Below are positions 1 to 9,676 of a stretch of DNA of 10,344 bases, in pieces. Where the stretch lies: the NCBI GenBank assembly GCA_905478725.1, contig CAJQJT010000142.1, forward strand, positions 1-10,344, read 5' to 3'. The notes beneath the pieces are model-generated. The model did not search any database. It had not been told where the DNA came from and saw nothing but the letters and a program-made list of their open reading frames with translations. Position numbers and translations under genes: made by a program. How positions within the stretch are numbered: the stretch's first letter is position 1; each line of letters opens with the position of its first letter. The DNA is from an uncultured Pseudomonadales bacterium. Its GTDB lineage: Bacteria; Pseudomonadota; Gammaproteobacteria; Pseudomonadales; Porticoccaceae.

Positions 1-101
1 CCGCCAGTGGCAATTTGACGTGCACGTTTGGAGCCAACCATGACCAGTTCAAAACGATTATCAACATGATCCAAACAATCTTCTACAGTAATGCGAGCCA
101 T
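1..101 (-). CDS. rpoZ: RNA polymerase omega subunit (partial, C-terminus outside window)
   Basis: Only the first 33 codons are present; the gene runs off the left edge. The N-terminus reads [20 protein letters not shown] and continues with [13 protein letters not shown], which is the highly conserved start of omega. Omega binds the beta-prime subunit, helps RNA polymerase assemble and, in Gammaproteobacteria, forms part of a ppGpp site (known family function). The ATG at 101-99 is preceded by a modest purine-rich GGCGGA. The gene lies 172 bp downstream of gmk on the same strand, the usual gmk-rpoZ order, where spoT often follows outside the window. The long gap suggests that rpoZ may also have its own promoter. 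Identity is near certain despite truncation. Confidence 0.95.
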   Translation of the reverse strand, partial: MARITVEDCLDHVDNRFELVMVGSKRARQIATG

Positions 102-162
102 TTTTATTCCGCCGGGGTAAATAATTTAAACTTTTGTGCAGCCCAATGCTGCCGAGTCGCCC

Positions 163-191
163 AGTTTACCTAAAGCGCGGGGCTACGACAA
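163..191 (-). promoter_or_regulatory. Candidate sigma-70 promoter for rpoZ
   Basis: On the minus strand a TTGTCG box (191-186) and a TAAACT box (168-163) are separated by exactly 17 nt. This would give a leader of roughly 55 nt before the rpoZ ATG. The match is moderate (3/6 and 4/6 to consensus). A second pair nearer the gene, TTGGGC and TATTTA, also has 17-nt spacing but would leave a very short leader. The rest of the 102-273 gap shows no intrinsic terminator after gmk, so read-through from gmk is also likely. Confidence 0.3.
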
Positions 192-242
192 TAAAGTCAG
201 GAGAATAACTTTGGCTTAAGCGGTACTAGAACAACTCCCTGA

Positions 243-930
<688 letters not shown>

Positions 931-947
931 TTACAGCAGCGGGAAAA

Positions 948-1844
948 TTATTCCAGATGCTGGCTTGTTTCACAGGCATTTTTATCTGCAGCTAACTGCG
1001 GGAAACCCTGAGCATCAAAAATACGATTTAAGCAGCCGGCGAGGCGAATGCCAGCCATCAGCAAACGCTTTTTAAGCAGTGGCTTGGTGCGATCTATATA
1101 GTCTTGGTTGATGGTGATGGAGCCCTTTTGCGCTGGCTGGCCAAACTCATAGACCTGTGCGCGCAATATTTTCGATTCTTTGGCCCAGCCTAAAAAGCTG
1201 TCACTCTGCCAGTTGCGCCTCTGTTGCGCGGTGCTCACATCGATGAGGGCGCTGTATTGTTCGACGCTTAGTTCGTCATCTTTAATCAGGCCGGTGTCCC
1301 AGACCCAATGTAGGTTGCGGCGTTTACTGTTGCCCAGCCACTTAATTGAAACGCGGTTGCCGCCGAGATCGTTGTAGCGACCCACGTGCAGTGGCTGGTG
1401 GATGTCACCTGCCATATGCAGGAAAAAACCCAGAGTTTCCCGTCGCTGCTGTTTGCCGGTGCGGGGATCTTTGAGTTGTCTATAGGATTCATGGAGGGCG
1501 CTGAGCACATCGCCTTTGCGGCTGCGACGGAGGTCGTCAAAGCGCTGCTGGTCTTTAATATTAATATAGTGCCAGGGCTTGGTATGTGACCATTTTTGCG
1601 CGCCGCGAATTTGATCGGGCCAGAGCGCCAGTTCCCCCAGCGCTTTGCCGCCACCGATTTGGGCCAGCGCAGCAGCGGTTTTTTCGCTTAGATGATTTTC
1701 TGCAATACGGACGGTAATGAGGTGACCGTCGACGCCAAAAGCTAAGCTCTGGGCGCTGCTAAGGGCCAGCCAAAAAATCACAGTAACAGAAACACACTTT
1801 CTGGTTAGACCGGTAGCTCCTGTTGCTGAGCGGTAATTACTCAA
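948..1844 (-). CDS. Secreted S1/P1-family zinc-dependent nuclease
   Basis: This is a predicted exported phosphodiesterase that cuts single-stranded RNA/DNA and may dephosphorylate 3'-nucleotides (family knowledge). The 298-residue product has a signal peptide: basic R15K16, a hydrophobic stretch at about 18-31, and a likely cut after A35 in AQSLA. Mature position 1 would be Phe36, where P1 nuclease has Trp1. Trinuclear zinc ligands with P1-like spacing are all visible: H41 (GH), D77 (WPD), H92 (PWHYIN), H143, D147 and H153 (HMAGDIHQPLH), H179 and D183 (HWVWDTG). Two cysteines, C271 and C291, could form a disulfide. The first codon is TTG, overlapping the yicC stop by 8 nt with only a loose GAGCAG upstream, so the exact start is less sure than the identity. 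It is unusual to find this gene between yicC and gmk; a role in nucleotide or phosphate scavenging is inferred. Confidence 0.9.
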   Translation of the reverse strand: MSNYRSATGATGLTRKCVSVTVIFWLALSSAQSLAFGVDGHLITVRIAENHLSEKTAAALAQIGGGKALGELALWPDQIRGAQKWSHTKPWHYINIKDQQRFDDLRRSRKGDVLSALHESYRQLKDPRTGKQQRRETLGFFLHMAGDIHQPLHVGRYNDLGGNRVSIKWLGNSKRRNLHWVWDTGLIKDDELSVEQYSALIDVSTAQQRRNWQSDSFLGWAKESKILRAQVYEFGQPAQKGSITINQDYIDRTKPLLKKRLLMAGIRLAGCLNRIFDAQGFPQLAADKNACETSQHLE

Positions 1845-2700
1845 TATTTTGAATCTGCTCGCGCATCTGTTCGATCAGTACTTTTAGTTCCACTGATGCC
1901 TGAGTAGTGACGCCGGCAATAGACTTAGAGCCCAGAGTATTGGCTTCGCGATTGAGTTCCTGCATCAGAAAATCCAGACGTCGACCTATGGACTCTTTGC
2001 CGGTTAAGACGCGGCGGATCTCGCTGATATGGGCTTCCAGGCGATCAAGCTCTTCGTCGACGTCGGTGCGGTTGGCGATGATCACCATTTCTTGCTCGAG
2101 ACGATCGGCGTCGAACTGCTCTTTAAGGTCGCTGAGTTTTTGTTCAAGACGCTTGCGTTGATCACTGAGAATCGAGGGCAGGTGCTCACGGACAATAACT
2201 AGCTGCTGCTCAATGCCCGCCAGTCGCTGCTCGATCATCTCCGCGAGCTTGTCGCCCTCGCGTTTGCGCCCCTCGAGTAGTTGCTCGACAGTGGCTCTGT
2301 AGGTTTCGGTGGCGGCCTGGTGCAGAGCTTCTGCATCTACAGTCTGCTCCTGGAGAATGCCGGGCCAGCGCATGATCTCTAAAGGTGAGATAGGCGCTGG
2401 AGACTGCATTTCAGCGCCGATGCTCTCAGCCATGGCGATCATGCGCTTGGCCAGTTCGAGATCTGCTTCGAGGCTGGCATCGGCATTATTGAAGGCCAGT
2501 TGCAGGGAGCAGTCGACCTTGCCGCGGCTGAGCTTCTTGCGCGCTATTTCACGCAGTGGCATTTCGATGGGGCGCAGACTGTCGGGCAGGCGAAAGCCGG
2601 TTTCGAGAAAGCGGTGGTTAACAGAGCGCAGTTCACAGGTAACTGAACCCCAACTGAACTCTGTGCTGCAGCGGGCAAATGCGGTCATACTCCGGGCCAT
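1837..2700 (-). CDS. yicC: YicC-family endoribonuclease
   Basis: The 287-residue product has the two YicC domains: the N-terminal YicC domain at about 1-155, beginning MARSMTAFAR and containing ELRSVNHRFLE, and the C-terminal DUF1732 domain. The latter holds the conserved RRLDFLMQELNREANTLGSK segment at about 240-259. The middle (about 150-235) is rich in charged heptads and is probably a long helical coiled region. The family was long uncharacterised; E. coli YicC has more recently been described as an endoribonuclease linked to small-RNA turnover (literature knowledge, not shown here). The ATG at 2700 has a good GGAG Shine-Dalgarno 5 nt upstream. The gene is divergent from rph, as in many Gammaproteobacteria, and its stop overlaps the start of the S1/P1 nuclease gene. 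A TTGACC at 2752-2747 could be its -35 box, but no good -10 follows. Confidence 0.95.
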   Translation of the reverse strand: MARSMTAFARCSTEFSWGSVTCELRSVNHRFLETGFRLPDSLRPIEMPLREIARKKLSRGKVDCSLQLAFNNADASLEADLELAKRMIAMAESIGAEMQSPAPISPLEIMRWPGILQEQTVDAEALHQAATETYRATVEQLLEGRKREGDKLAEMIEQRLAGIEQQLVIVREHLPSILSDQRKRLEQKLSDLKEQFDADRLEQEMVIIANRTDVDEELDRLEAHISEIRRVLTGKESIGRRLDFLMQELNREANTLGSKSIAGVTTQASVELKVLIEQMREQIQNIE

Positions 2701-2766
2701 GGTATCTCCAGTAGAAAAATTTACGATGCGTCATGGTAACAAAGGCGGTCAACTGGTTGGTAGATT

Positions 2767-2775
2767 TGCTACACT
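2767..2775 (+). promoter_or_regulatory. rph: Candidate extended -10 promoter for rph-pyrE
   Basis: TGCTACACT is an extended -10 element (TGn followed by TACACT, 4/6 to consensus) about 45 nt before the rph ATG. There is no strong -35 at the expected distance, which extended -10 promoters tolerate. It lies in the 119-bp divergent region shared with yicC (2701-2819), so the two transcription units probably have back-to-back promoters. An AGGG Shine-Dalgarno follows, 7 nt before the rph start. Confidence 0.4.
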
Positions 2776-2819
2776 TTGCGCCACTTTTATTTCATCAGCA
2801 TTCGAACTAGGGAAAAATT

Positions 2820-3539
2820 ATGACTCGACCCAGTGGCCGACGCCCAGAGCAACTTCGACAAGTAAAAATAACGCGCGATTTCACCTGCCATGCAGAGGGC
2901 TCTGTACTGATTGAATTTGGCAAAACCAAAGTTATCTGTACTGCCAGTGTCACCCCTGGTGTGCCACGATTTTTGCGCGGTAAAGGCGAAGGTTGGGTAA
3001 CCGCTGAATACGGTATGTTGCCCCGTTCAACCGGTTCAAGAATGGATCGCGAAGCAGCACGCGGCAAGCAGGGTGGCCGCACTCAAGAAATTCAGCGTTT
3101 GATTGGCCGCTCTCTGAGAGCCGCCGTGGATATGAAAAAGCTTGGCGAGCACACGATCAATATTGATTGCGACGTGATTCAAGCGGATGGCGGCACTCGC
3201 ACTGCTGCTATTACTGGCGCCTGTGTTGCCATGGTCGATGCGATTCGTCACCTGCAGCGTAAAAAAGCGATTCTTGATGATCCTCTGCTGACCATGATTG
3301 CCTCAGTTTCTGTAGGTATCTATAAGGGCACGCCGGTACTGGACTTGGATTATCCCGAAGACTCCAAAGCTGAAACCGATATGAATGTGGTGATGAACAG
3401 CGAAGGCGGCTTTATTGAAGTTCAGGGTACTGCTGAGGGAGCCCCCTTTAGCGAAGAAGAGTTGAGCGCCATGTTAGCGCTAGCCAAACAGGGCATCGCC
3501 GATTTAGTGCGAGTGCAGAAGATGGCGCTAGCTCAGTAG
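2820..3539 (+). CDS. rph: Ribonuclease PH
   Basis: This phosphorolytic 3'-5' exoribonuclease trims the 3' ends of tRNA precursors and other small RNAs, releasing nucleoside diphosphates; the family forms a ring-shaped hexamer. The 239-residue product is full family length. It opens with the typical [11 protein letters not shown] and carries EYGMLPRST (63-71) and the helix following [18 protein letters not shown]87 and the GTR at 125-127 in [13 protein letters not shown] correspond to the known phosphate-binding residues. DLDYPEDS (about 179-186) is the conserved acidic segment. The frame is intact, unlike the frameshifted rph of E. coli K-12. The gene is 38 bp upstream of pyrE on the same strand and is presumably co-transcribed with it. 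Confidence 0.97.
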   Translation: MTRPSGRRPEQLRQVKITRDFTCHAEGSVLIEFGKTKVICTASVTPGVPRFLRGKGEGWVTAEYGMLPRSTGSRMDREAARGKQGGRTQEIQRLIGRSLRAAVDMKKLGEHTINIDCDVIQADGGTRTAAITGACVAMVDAIRHLQRKKAILDDPLLTMIASVSVGIYKGTPVLDLDYPEDSKAETDMNVVMNSEGGFIEVQGTAEGAPFSEEELSAMLALAKQGIADLVRVQKMALAQ

Positions 3540-3577
3540 AGCTGGAAGACCAAAAACTACAGCAGTGAAAAATAATT

Positions 3578-4228
3578 ATGACAACTGAAAACAATTACAA
3601 AACCCTGTTTATCGACAACGGCTTGCGCAGCGGCGCACTCAAGTTTGGCGAGTTCAGGCTAAAGTCTGGCCGTGTCTCACCGTACTTTTTTAATGCGGGC
3701 CAATTTTATACAGGTCGCGCTCTGGCCGAATTGGGTCGTAGCTACGCGGCGGCGATTGTGGAATCAGGCATTGAGTTTGATGTGTTGTTTGGCCCAGCCT
3801 ATAAAGGGATTACTTTGGCGGCGGCGACTTCAATCGCCCTCGCTGATCACTATGATCGCGACGTGCCTTATTGCTTTAATCGCAAAGAGGCAAAGAATCA
3901 TGGCGAAGGCGGCACCATGGTCGGTGCGCCACTTGAAGGTCGAGTATTGATTATTGATGACGTGATCACCGCAGGCACGGCGATTCGCGAAGTGATGCAA
4001 ATTGTCGAAAGCGCCGGTGCTTCAGCGGCCGGTGTAGTGATTGGTCTGGATCGTAAAGAGAAGGGCAAGTCTGAGCTGTCGGCGATTCAAGAAGTGGAGA
4101 GAGACTTCTCTATTCCAGTTGTGGGCATTGTCGATATTGGCGATATCACCGACTACCTGAAAACCAAACCTGAAAATGATGCCTTAATTACAGCGATTGA
4201 GGGTTACAGAGAGCAGTACGGCGTTTAG
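3578..4228 (+). CDS. pyrE: Orotate phosphoribosyltransferase
   Basis: This enzyme converts orotate and PRPP to OMP in de novo pyrimidine synthesis. The 216-residue product matches the enterobacterial/pseudomonad type throughout. [19 protein letters not shown] lies at 21-39 and FGPAYKGI at 71-78. The flexible catalytic loop [13 protein letters not shown] (100-112) contains R102, K103, K106 and H108. The PRPP-binding loop [16 protein letters not shown] is at about 123-138. The dimeric enzyme uses a loop from the neighbouring subunit (family knowledge). The start is the only ATG fitting the N-terminus, but upstream bases are AT-rich with no clear Shine-Dalgarno. The 38-bp rph-pyrE spacer lacks the GC-rich hairpin and U-run of the E. 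coli UTP-sensing attenuator. The gene converges on slmA. Confidence 0.97.
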   Translation: MTTENNYKTLFIDNGLRSGALKFGEFRLKSGRVSPYFFNAGQFYTGRALAELGRSYAAAIVESGIEFDVLFGPAYKGITLAAATSIALADHYDRDVPYCFNRKEAKNHGEGGTMVGAPLEGRVLIIDDVITAGTAIREVMQIVESAGASAAGVVIGLDRKEKGKSELSAIQEVERDFSIPVVGIVDIGDITDYLKTKPENDALITAIEGYREQYGV

Positions 4229-4236
4229 CTAAAACA

Positions 4237-4277
4237 CTGTTAGTGCGATGCCCCGAATGACAGCGTTGCACTAACAG
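4237..4277. terminator. Stem-loop between convergent pyrE and slmA
   Basis: CTGTTAGTGC (4237-4246) and GCACTAACAG (4268-4277) form a perfect 10-bp stem with a 21-nt loop. On the minus strand, downstream of slmA, the stem is followed by TGTTTTAG, a short T-tract. On the plus strand, after pyrE, only CTTAACTT follows. It sits 8 nt past the pyrE stop and 14 nt past the slmA stop, the place expected for a shared bidirectional terminator. Efficiency is doubtful because of the long loop and short U-tract. Confidence 0.5.
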
Positions 4278-4291
4278 CTTAACTTCAGATA

Positions 4292-4878
4292 TTACTCAAA
4301 CATGGCGGCGGTCAACAACTGCCACTGTTCCTGCCAGTTCTGAGTCGGCGGAGTCTTGAATTGGCTGCGCACAAATTGACTTATTTTTCCGTCGGCACTG
4401 CAGAGCATTAAATTAGCTGCAGTGGCTACTGGCACCTGCAGTTTTAAACCGTCGCGAATTTCTGCTTCACGAAGTATCTGTTTGAGTTGTGACTCCAGGC
4501 GGTCGAAAAACTGCTGGACTCGATCGTGTAGTCGCCCAGTCTCGCCGGTAAGAGCATCACCATTGAGGATGCGCGTGATACCGGGATTCTTCTCGGAGAA
4601 CGCCAGCACCAAACTGAGAATGCGGTAGCACTGATTTACTGGATCTGGCTCGTCGTTAACAATGCCGCGCACCCTGGCAAAAATGGTCTCATCAATAAAG
4701 TTGAGCAGTCCTTCGTACATGCGAGTTTTACTAGGAAAGTGTCTGTAGAGAGCGGCTTCAGAAACGCCCACTTCGGCGGCCAGTGCGGCTGTGGTGATAC
4801 GTCCGCCACCTGAATGTTCAAGCATGCGAGCTAGGGCCTGGAGAATTTCTTGGGCACGAGTACCGGATTTTTTAGCCA

Positions 4879-4879
<1 letters not shown>
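4292..4879 (-). CDS. slmA: Nucleoid occlusion factor SlmA (TetR family)
   Basis: SlmA binds specific chromosomal sites and blocks FtsZ ring assembly over the nucleoid. The 195-residue product is of family length (~198) and matches E. coli SlmA in diagnostic segments. The TetR helix-turn-helix ITTAALAAEVGVSEAALYRHF spans about 28-48 and is followed by PSKTRMYEGLL. The ligand/dimer domain contains NPGITRILNGDAL and the C-terminal QFVRSQFK, comparable to RFVRSEFK in E. coli. In Pseudomonas the orthologue was named Ttk. Its ATG shares one base with the argB stop (TAATG), implying translational coupling at the end of the coaBC-algC-argB-slmA run. A generic TetR repressor is the alternative but is unlikely given the match and context. 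Confidence 0.93.
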
Positions 4880-7261
<2,382 letters not shown>

Positions 7262-7285
7262 TGGCAACTTGCTTGCTTAGTTGGC

Positions 7286-7310
7286 GAGCAGCTCGCTAAC
7301 CGAGCTGCTC
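7286..7310 (-). other. Perfect hairpin spanning the coaBC stop codon
   Basis: On the minus strand GAGCAGCTCG and CGAGCTGCTC form a perfect 10-bp, GC-rich stem with a 5-nt loop GTTAG. The loop contains the coaBC TAG stop, and the 5' arm encodes the last residues. A further GTT/AAC pairing is possible beyond a 3-nt bulge. No U-run follows, so it is not a standard intrinsic terminator. It occupies most of the short coaBC-algC spacer and could affect mRNA stability, processing or coupling (inference). Confidence 0.6.
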
Positions 7311-8489
7311 AACGATAGCGGCGACAATGTCGCGAGCCAGTTGCGTTTTGCTCCTTATGCTAAAGGTCTTGCTGGTGTTTGCAGTGATCCACCAAGCTTC
7401 ATTGTTATCGCTGTTAAAGCCCACGTCGCTGCGTGAGACATCGTTGGCCACTATGGCGTCGAGGCCTTTGCGCTCGAGCTTGCCTCGGGCATAGCTCTCT
7501 ACATCCTGAGTCTCTGCGGCAAAACCCACGACAAATAGATTCTTATATTCACTGGTTGCGGCGCTGACAATATCCACATTCTTTTCCAGTTCAAGCGTTA
7601 TGGCATCCGCATGTTTCTTCATTTTCTGGGCGGCAATAGTCGCTGGGCGGTAATCGGCCACTGCGGCTGCAGCAATAAGAATGTCCGCATCCGCGCAGGC
7701 ACTCATTGTGGCGCTGTGCATATCCGCGGCGGAAATTACTGGGGTGAGTGTGCAGCGTTGCGGCGGTTCGAGATTAACCGGCCCCGAGATCAGTGTGACC
7801 TCTGCGCCAGCCTCTATGGCAGCCTCGGCTAGGGCATAACCCATTTTCCCTGAGCTGTGGTTGCTGATGTAGCGTACCGGATCAATTGCTTCTCGAGTGG
7901 GTCCGGCGGTAATTACCAGCTTCTTGCCACTTAACTGCAGTGAGGCAAAGCAGGCAGAAACTTGCTCAACTAACATGTCAGGTTGCTGCATGCGTCCTAG
8001 GCCAATATCGCCACAGGCTTGGATGCCGCTGTCGGGGCCAAAGACCTTAACCTGGCGCTGGCTGAGTTGTTCCATATTGGCCGTGGTGGCTGGGTGCGAC
8101 CACATGCCTTGGTTCATGGCCGGAGCTACCGCGACTATTGCCGGTGTCGCTAAATAGATGGCATTCAATAAGCTGTTGGCACGGCCGTGGACCATGGTGG
8201 CGATAAAGTCAGCAGTGGCCGGAGCAATTAAAACCAGATCTGCCCAGCGGGCCAATTCAATATGGCCCATACCGGCTTCGGCTTCTGGATCGAGTAGGTC
8301 GGCATGCACCGGATGACCTGAGAGCGCCTGTAATGTCAGTGGCCGAATAAACTCTTCGGCCCCTGGGGTCATCACTACGCGCACCTCCGCACCAGCGTCC
8401 TGCAGTCGCCTGACAACTTCGGCACTCTTGTAAGCCGCAATGCCGCCGCTGACGCCGACTATTATTCGTTTGTTTGAAAGGGTGCTCAT
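7296..8489 (-). CDS. coaBC: Bifunctional phosphopantothenoylcysteine decarboxylase / phosphopantothenate-cysteine ligase
   Basis: This fused enzyme (also called Dfp) adds cysteine to 4'-phosphopantothenate using CTP and then decarboxylates the product, giving 4'-phosphopantetheine for CoA. The N-terminal flavoprotein CoaC domain (about 1-185) has VGVSGGIAAYKS at 11-22, catalytic H76 in GHIELARWAD, N126 in PAMNQGMW, and the flap cysteine C159 in GIQACGDIG. The C-terminal CoaB domain begins near 188 with VITAGPTREAIDPVRYISN and SSGKMG, and includes AAAVADYRP and the KMKK segment that contacts nucleotide. Length (397) is normal. The ATG at 8489 has GGA about 6 nt upstream. It heads the minus-strand run and is divergent from radC. 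The usual next gene in this order, dut, is absent; algC follows directly. Confidence 0.97.
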   Translation of the reverse strand: MSTLSNKRIIVGVSGGIAAYKSAEVVRRLQDAGAEVRVVMTPGAEEFIRPLTLQALSGHPVHADLLDPEAEAGMGHIELARWADLVLIAPATADFIATMVHGRANSLLNAIYLATPAIVAVAPAMNQGMWSHPATTANMEQLSQRQVKVFGPDSGIQACGDIGLGRMQQPDMLVEQVSACFASLQLSGKKLVITAGPTREAIDPVRYISNHSSGKMGYALAEAAIEAGAEVTLISGPVNLEPPQRCTLTPVISAADMHSATMSACADADILIAAAAVADYRPATIAAQKMKKHADAITLELEKNVDIVSAATSEYKNLFVVGFAAETQDVESYARGKLERKGLDAIVANDVSRSDVGFNSDNNEAWWITANTSKTFSIRSKTQLARDIVAAIVEQLG

Positions 8490-8569
8490 TAATCGTCCGG
8501 ACAGCTCAAATAAAGGCTGTAAGATAGCATTAAGAACAGGATTTCTGTAGCAATAAATAAGGACTTACT
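8490..8569. promoter_or_regulatory. Divergent coaBC/radC promoter region
   Basis: Only 80 bp separate the two start codons, so both promoters must lie here or in the genes. A TAAGAT at 8520-8525 could be a -10 for radC, but no convincing -35 precedes it; on the minus strand TTCTTA-17-TTATTT is possible for coaBC. A perfect 8-bp palindrome GTCCGGAC (8495-8502) lies just before the coaBC start. AAGGA 7 nt before the radC ATG is a good ribosome binding site. Exact promoters cannot be assigned. Confidence 0.35.
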
Positions 8570-9244
8570 ATGGCTATAAGCCACTGGCCGGAGAACGAAC
8601 GGCCGCGAGAGAAGTTAATTCTTCGGGGGGCGTCGGCACTTTCTGACGCCGAGTTGTTGGCAATTTTTCTGCGCACTGGACTGCCCGGAATCACCGCAAT
8701 CGATCTAGCGCGAAATCTACTCAAGGAGTTTGGCGGCCTCGGCCCGCTTATCAGTTCTGACCAGGCGGCCTTTTGTAAGGCCAAGGGTGTCGGCACTGCA
8801 AAGTATGTTCAGCTCAAAGCGTCTATTGAACTTACCCGCCGTTATCTGAAAGAACAGCTTGAAGGTCAGCCTGTGTTTACCAGTCCGGAAAAGGTCAGCG
8901 ACTATCTCTCGGTGCAGATGCGCGATTACAAGCGCGAGGTGTTTGTGATGCTTCTACTGGATAGCAAACATCAGCTGATTGATACCCATGAGCTGTTTCA
9001 GGGAACCTTGGATGCTGCCAGTGTTCATCCCCGGGAAGTTGTGGCTCGTGCGCTGCGCAAAAATGCTGCTGCGGTGATTGTTGCCCACAATCATCCGTCG
9101 GGATTGGCTGAGCCCAGTCAGGCAGATATTGATATTACTCGGCGCTTAAAACAGGCGCTTAATTTGGTTGAGATCCGTTTGCTCGATCATCTAGTTATTG
9201 GTCGCGGTGAGGTCGTCTCGTTAGCCCAACGGGGTAAATTATGA
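8570..9244 (+). CDS. radC: RadC-family JAB/JAMM domain protein
   Basis: The 224-residue product has the standard RadC layout. A helix-hairpin-helix-like N-terminal half (about 1-100) includes [20 protein letters not shown] and [17 protein letters not shown]. The C-terminal JAMM metalloprotease-fold domain carries the metal site as H173 and H175 (VAHNHPSG) and D186 ([11 protein letters not shown]). The biochemical role is unsettled: the original E. coli radC radiation-sensitive mutation was later assigned to recG, so 'DNA repair protein' is a historical label. Length equals E. coli RadC. The ATG at 8570 has AAGGA at a 7-nt distance. It is divergent from coaBC and upstream of rpmB, the classic arrangement; rpmBG has its own promoter. 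Confidence 0.95.
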   Translation: MAISHWPENERPREKLILRGASALSDAELLAIFLRTGLPGITAIDLARNLLKEFGGLGPLISSDQAAFCKAKGVGTAKYVQLKASIELTRRYLKEQLEGQPVFTSPEKVSDYLSVQMRDYKREVFVMLLLDSKHQLIDTHELFQGTLDAASVHPREVVARALRKNAAAVIVAHNHPSGLAEPSQADIDITRRLKQALNLVEIRLLDHLVIGRGEVVSLAQRGKL

Positions 9245-9292
9245 CCTTATGCCAATTAAATCCCTCAATACGGTCTAATCCGGCAATTTGAT

Positions 9293-9321
9293 TTGATTCA
9301 GATAGGCCTTTCTGGTATAAA
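9293..9321 (+). promoter_or_regulatory. rpmB: Strong extended -10 sigma-70 promoter for rpmB-rpmG
   Basis: TTGATT (9293-9298) and TATAAA (9316-9321) are separated by 17 nt, and TGG directly before the -10 makes it extended. A GC-rich stretch TTGCGCCCC follows the -10. Such GC-rich discriminators are typical of ribosomal promoters repressed by ppGpp/DksA (established for E. coli; inferred here). The predicted start near 9328 gives a leader of about 100 nt. This is the best promoter match in the window. Confidence 0.75.
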
Positions 9322-9375
9322 TTGCGCCCCTTTGCGGGAGGGTCCTGCAACTAGGGTTAGATATCCAGAATTCAC

Positions 9376-9405
9376 GTGACGAGCGGATTACGATTCGGTC
9401 GTCAC
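9376..9405 (+). promoter_or_regulatory. Stem-loop in the rpmB-rpmG leader
   Basis: GTGACGA (9376-9382) and TCGTCAC (9399-9405) form a perfect 7-bp stem around a 16-nt loop, ending about 10 nt before the AGAGG ribosome binding site of rpmB. It lies wholly in the predicted untranslated leader. The position suits translational control or RNA stability, but no known ribosomal-protein leader motif is recognised, so function is open. Confidence 0.45.
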
Positions 9406-9428
9406 AATTGCAATCAGAGGCAGTAGAA

Positions 9429-9665
9429 ATGTCCAGAGTATGTCAAGTCACAGGCAAGCGCCCAATGGCTGGAAACAATGTATCTCACGCGAAAAACAGA
9501 ACACGTCGACGCTTTGAGCCAAACCTTCACACCCACCGTTTTTGGGTTGAAGGCGAAAAACGCTTTGTTAAGCTTCGCGTATCGACTAAAGGTATGCGCA
9601 TCATTGACAAAAAAGGTATTGAAATAGTTTTGTCTGAGCTTCAGGCTCGTGGACAGAAGGTCTAA
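9429..9665 (+). CDS. rpmB: 50S ribosomal protein L28 (bL28)
   Basis: This is a structural protein of the large ribosomal subunit that binds 23S rRNA. The 78-residue product is exactly the usual length. It starts [20 protein letters not shown] and contains the basic segment [18 protein letters not shown] and the C-terminal [15 protein letters not shown]. An in-frame ATG 21 nt upstream would add seven residues, but the ATG at 9429 is chosen because it matches the conserved N-terminus and has AGAGG 8 nt before it. Two cysteine-type variants of L28 exist; this one has a single cysteine (C5) and so cannot form a zinc ribbon. rpmG follows after 11 nt. Confidence 0.97.
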   Translation: MSRVCQVTGKRPMAGNNVSHAKNRTRRRFEPNLHTHRFWVEGEKRFVKLRVSTKGMRIIDKKGIEIVLSELQARGQKV

Positions 9666-9676
9666 GGAGACTACTG

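Noticed and set aside
2309..2914. 201-codon open frame on the plus strand across yicC and into rph.
   Set aside because: It is antisense to the well-supported yicC and enters the rph start in another frame; no recognisable domain or ribosome binding site.
3529..3543. TAGCTCAGTAGAGCT at the rph stop resembles a tRNA D-arm, and forms a 5-bp stem with the stop in the loop.
   Set aside because: It is coding sequence of rph; no acceptor, anticodon or T-arm partners are found around it, and the D-loop is too short.
8495..8502. Palindrome GTCCGGAC before coaBC as an operator.
   Set aside because: Eight bases is too short to call a binding site and no second copy is seen in the window.
8517..8540. 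CTGT and ACAG half sites near radC considered as a LexA box.
   Set aside because: The spacing is far from the 8 nt of a CTGT-N8-ACAG site, and radC is not a known SOS gene in this arrangement.
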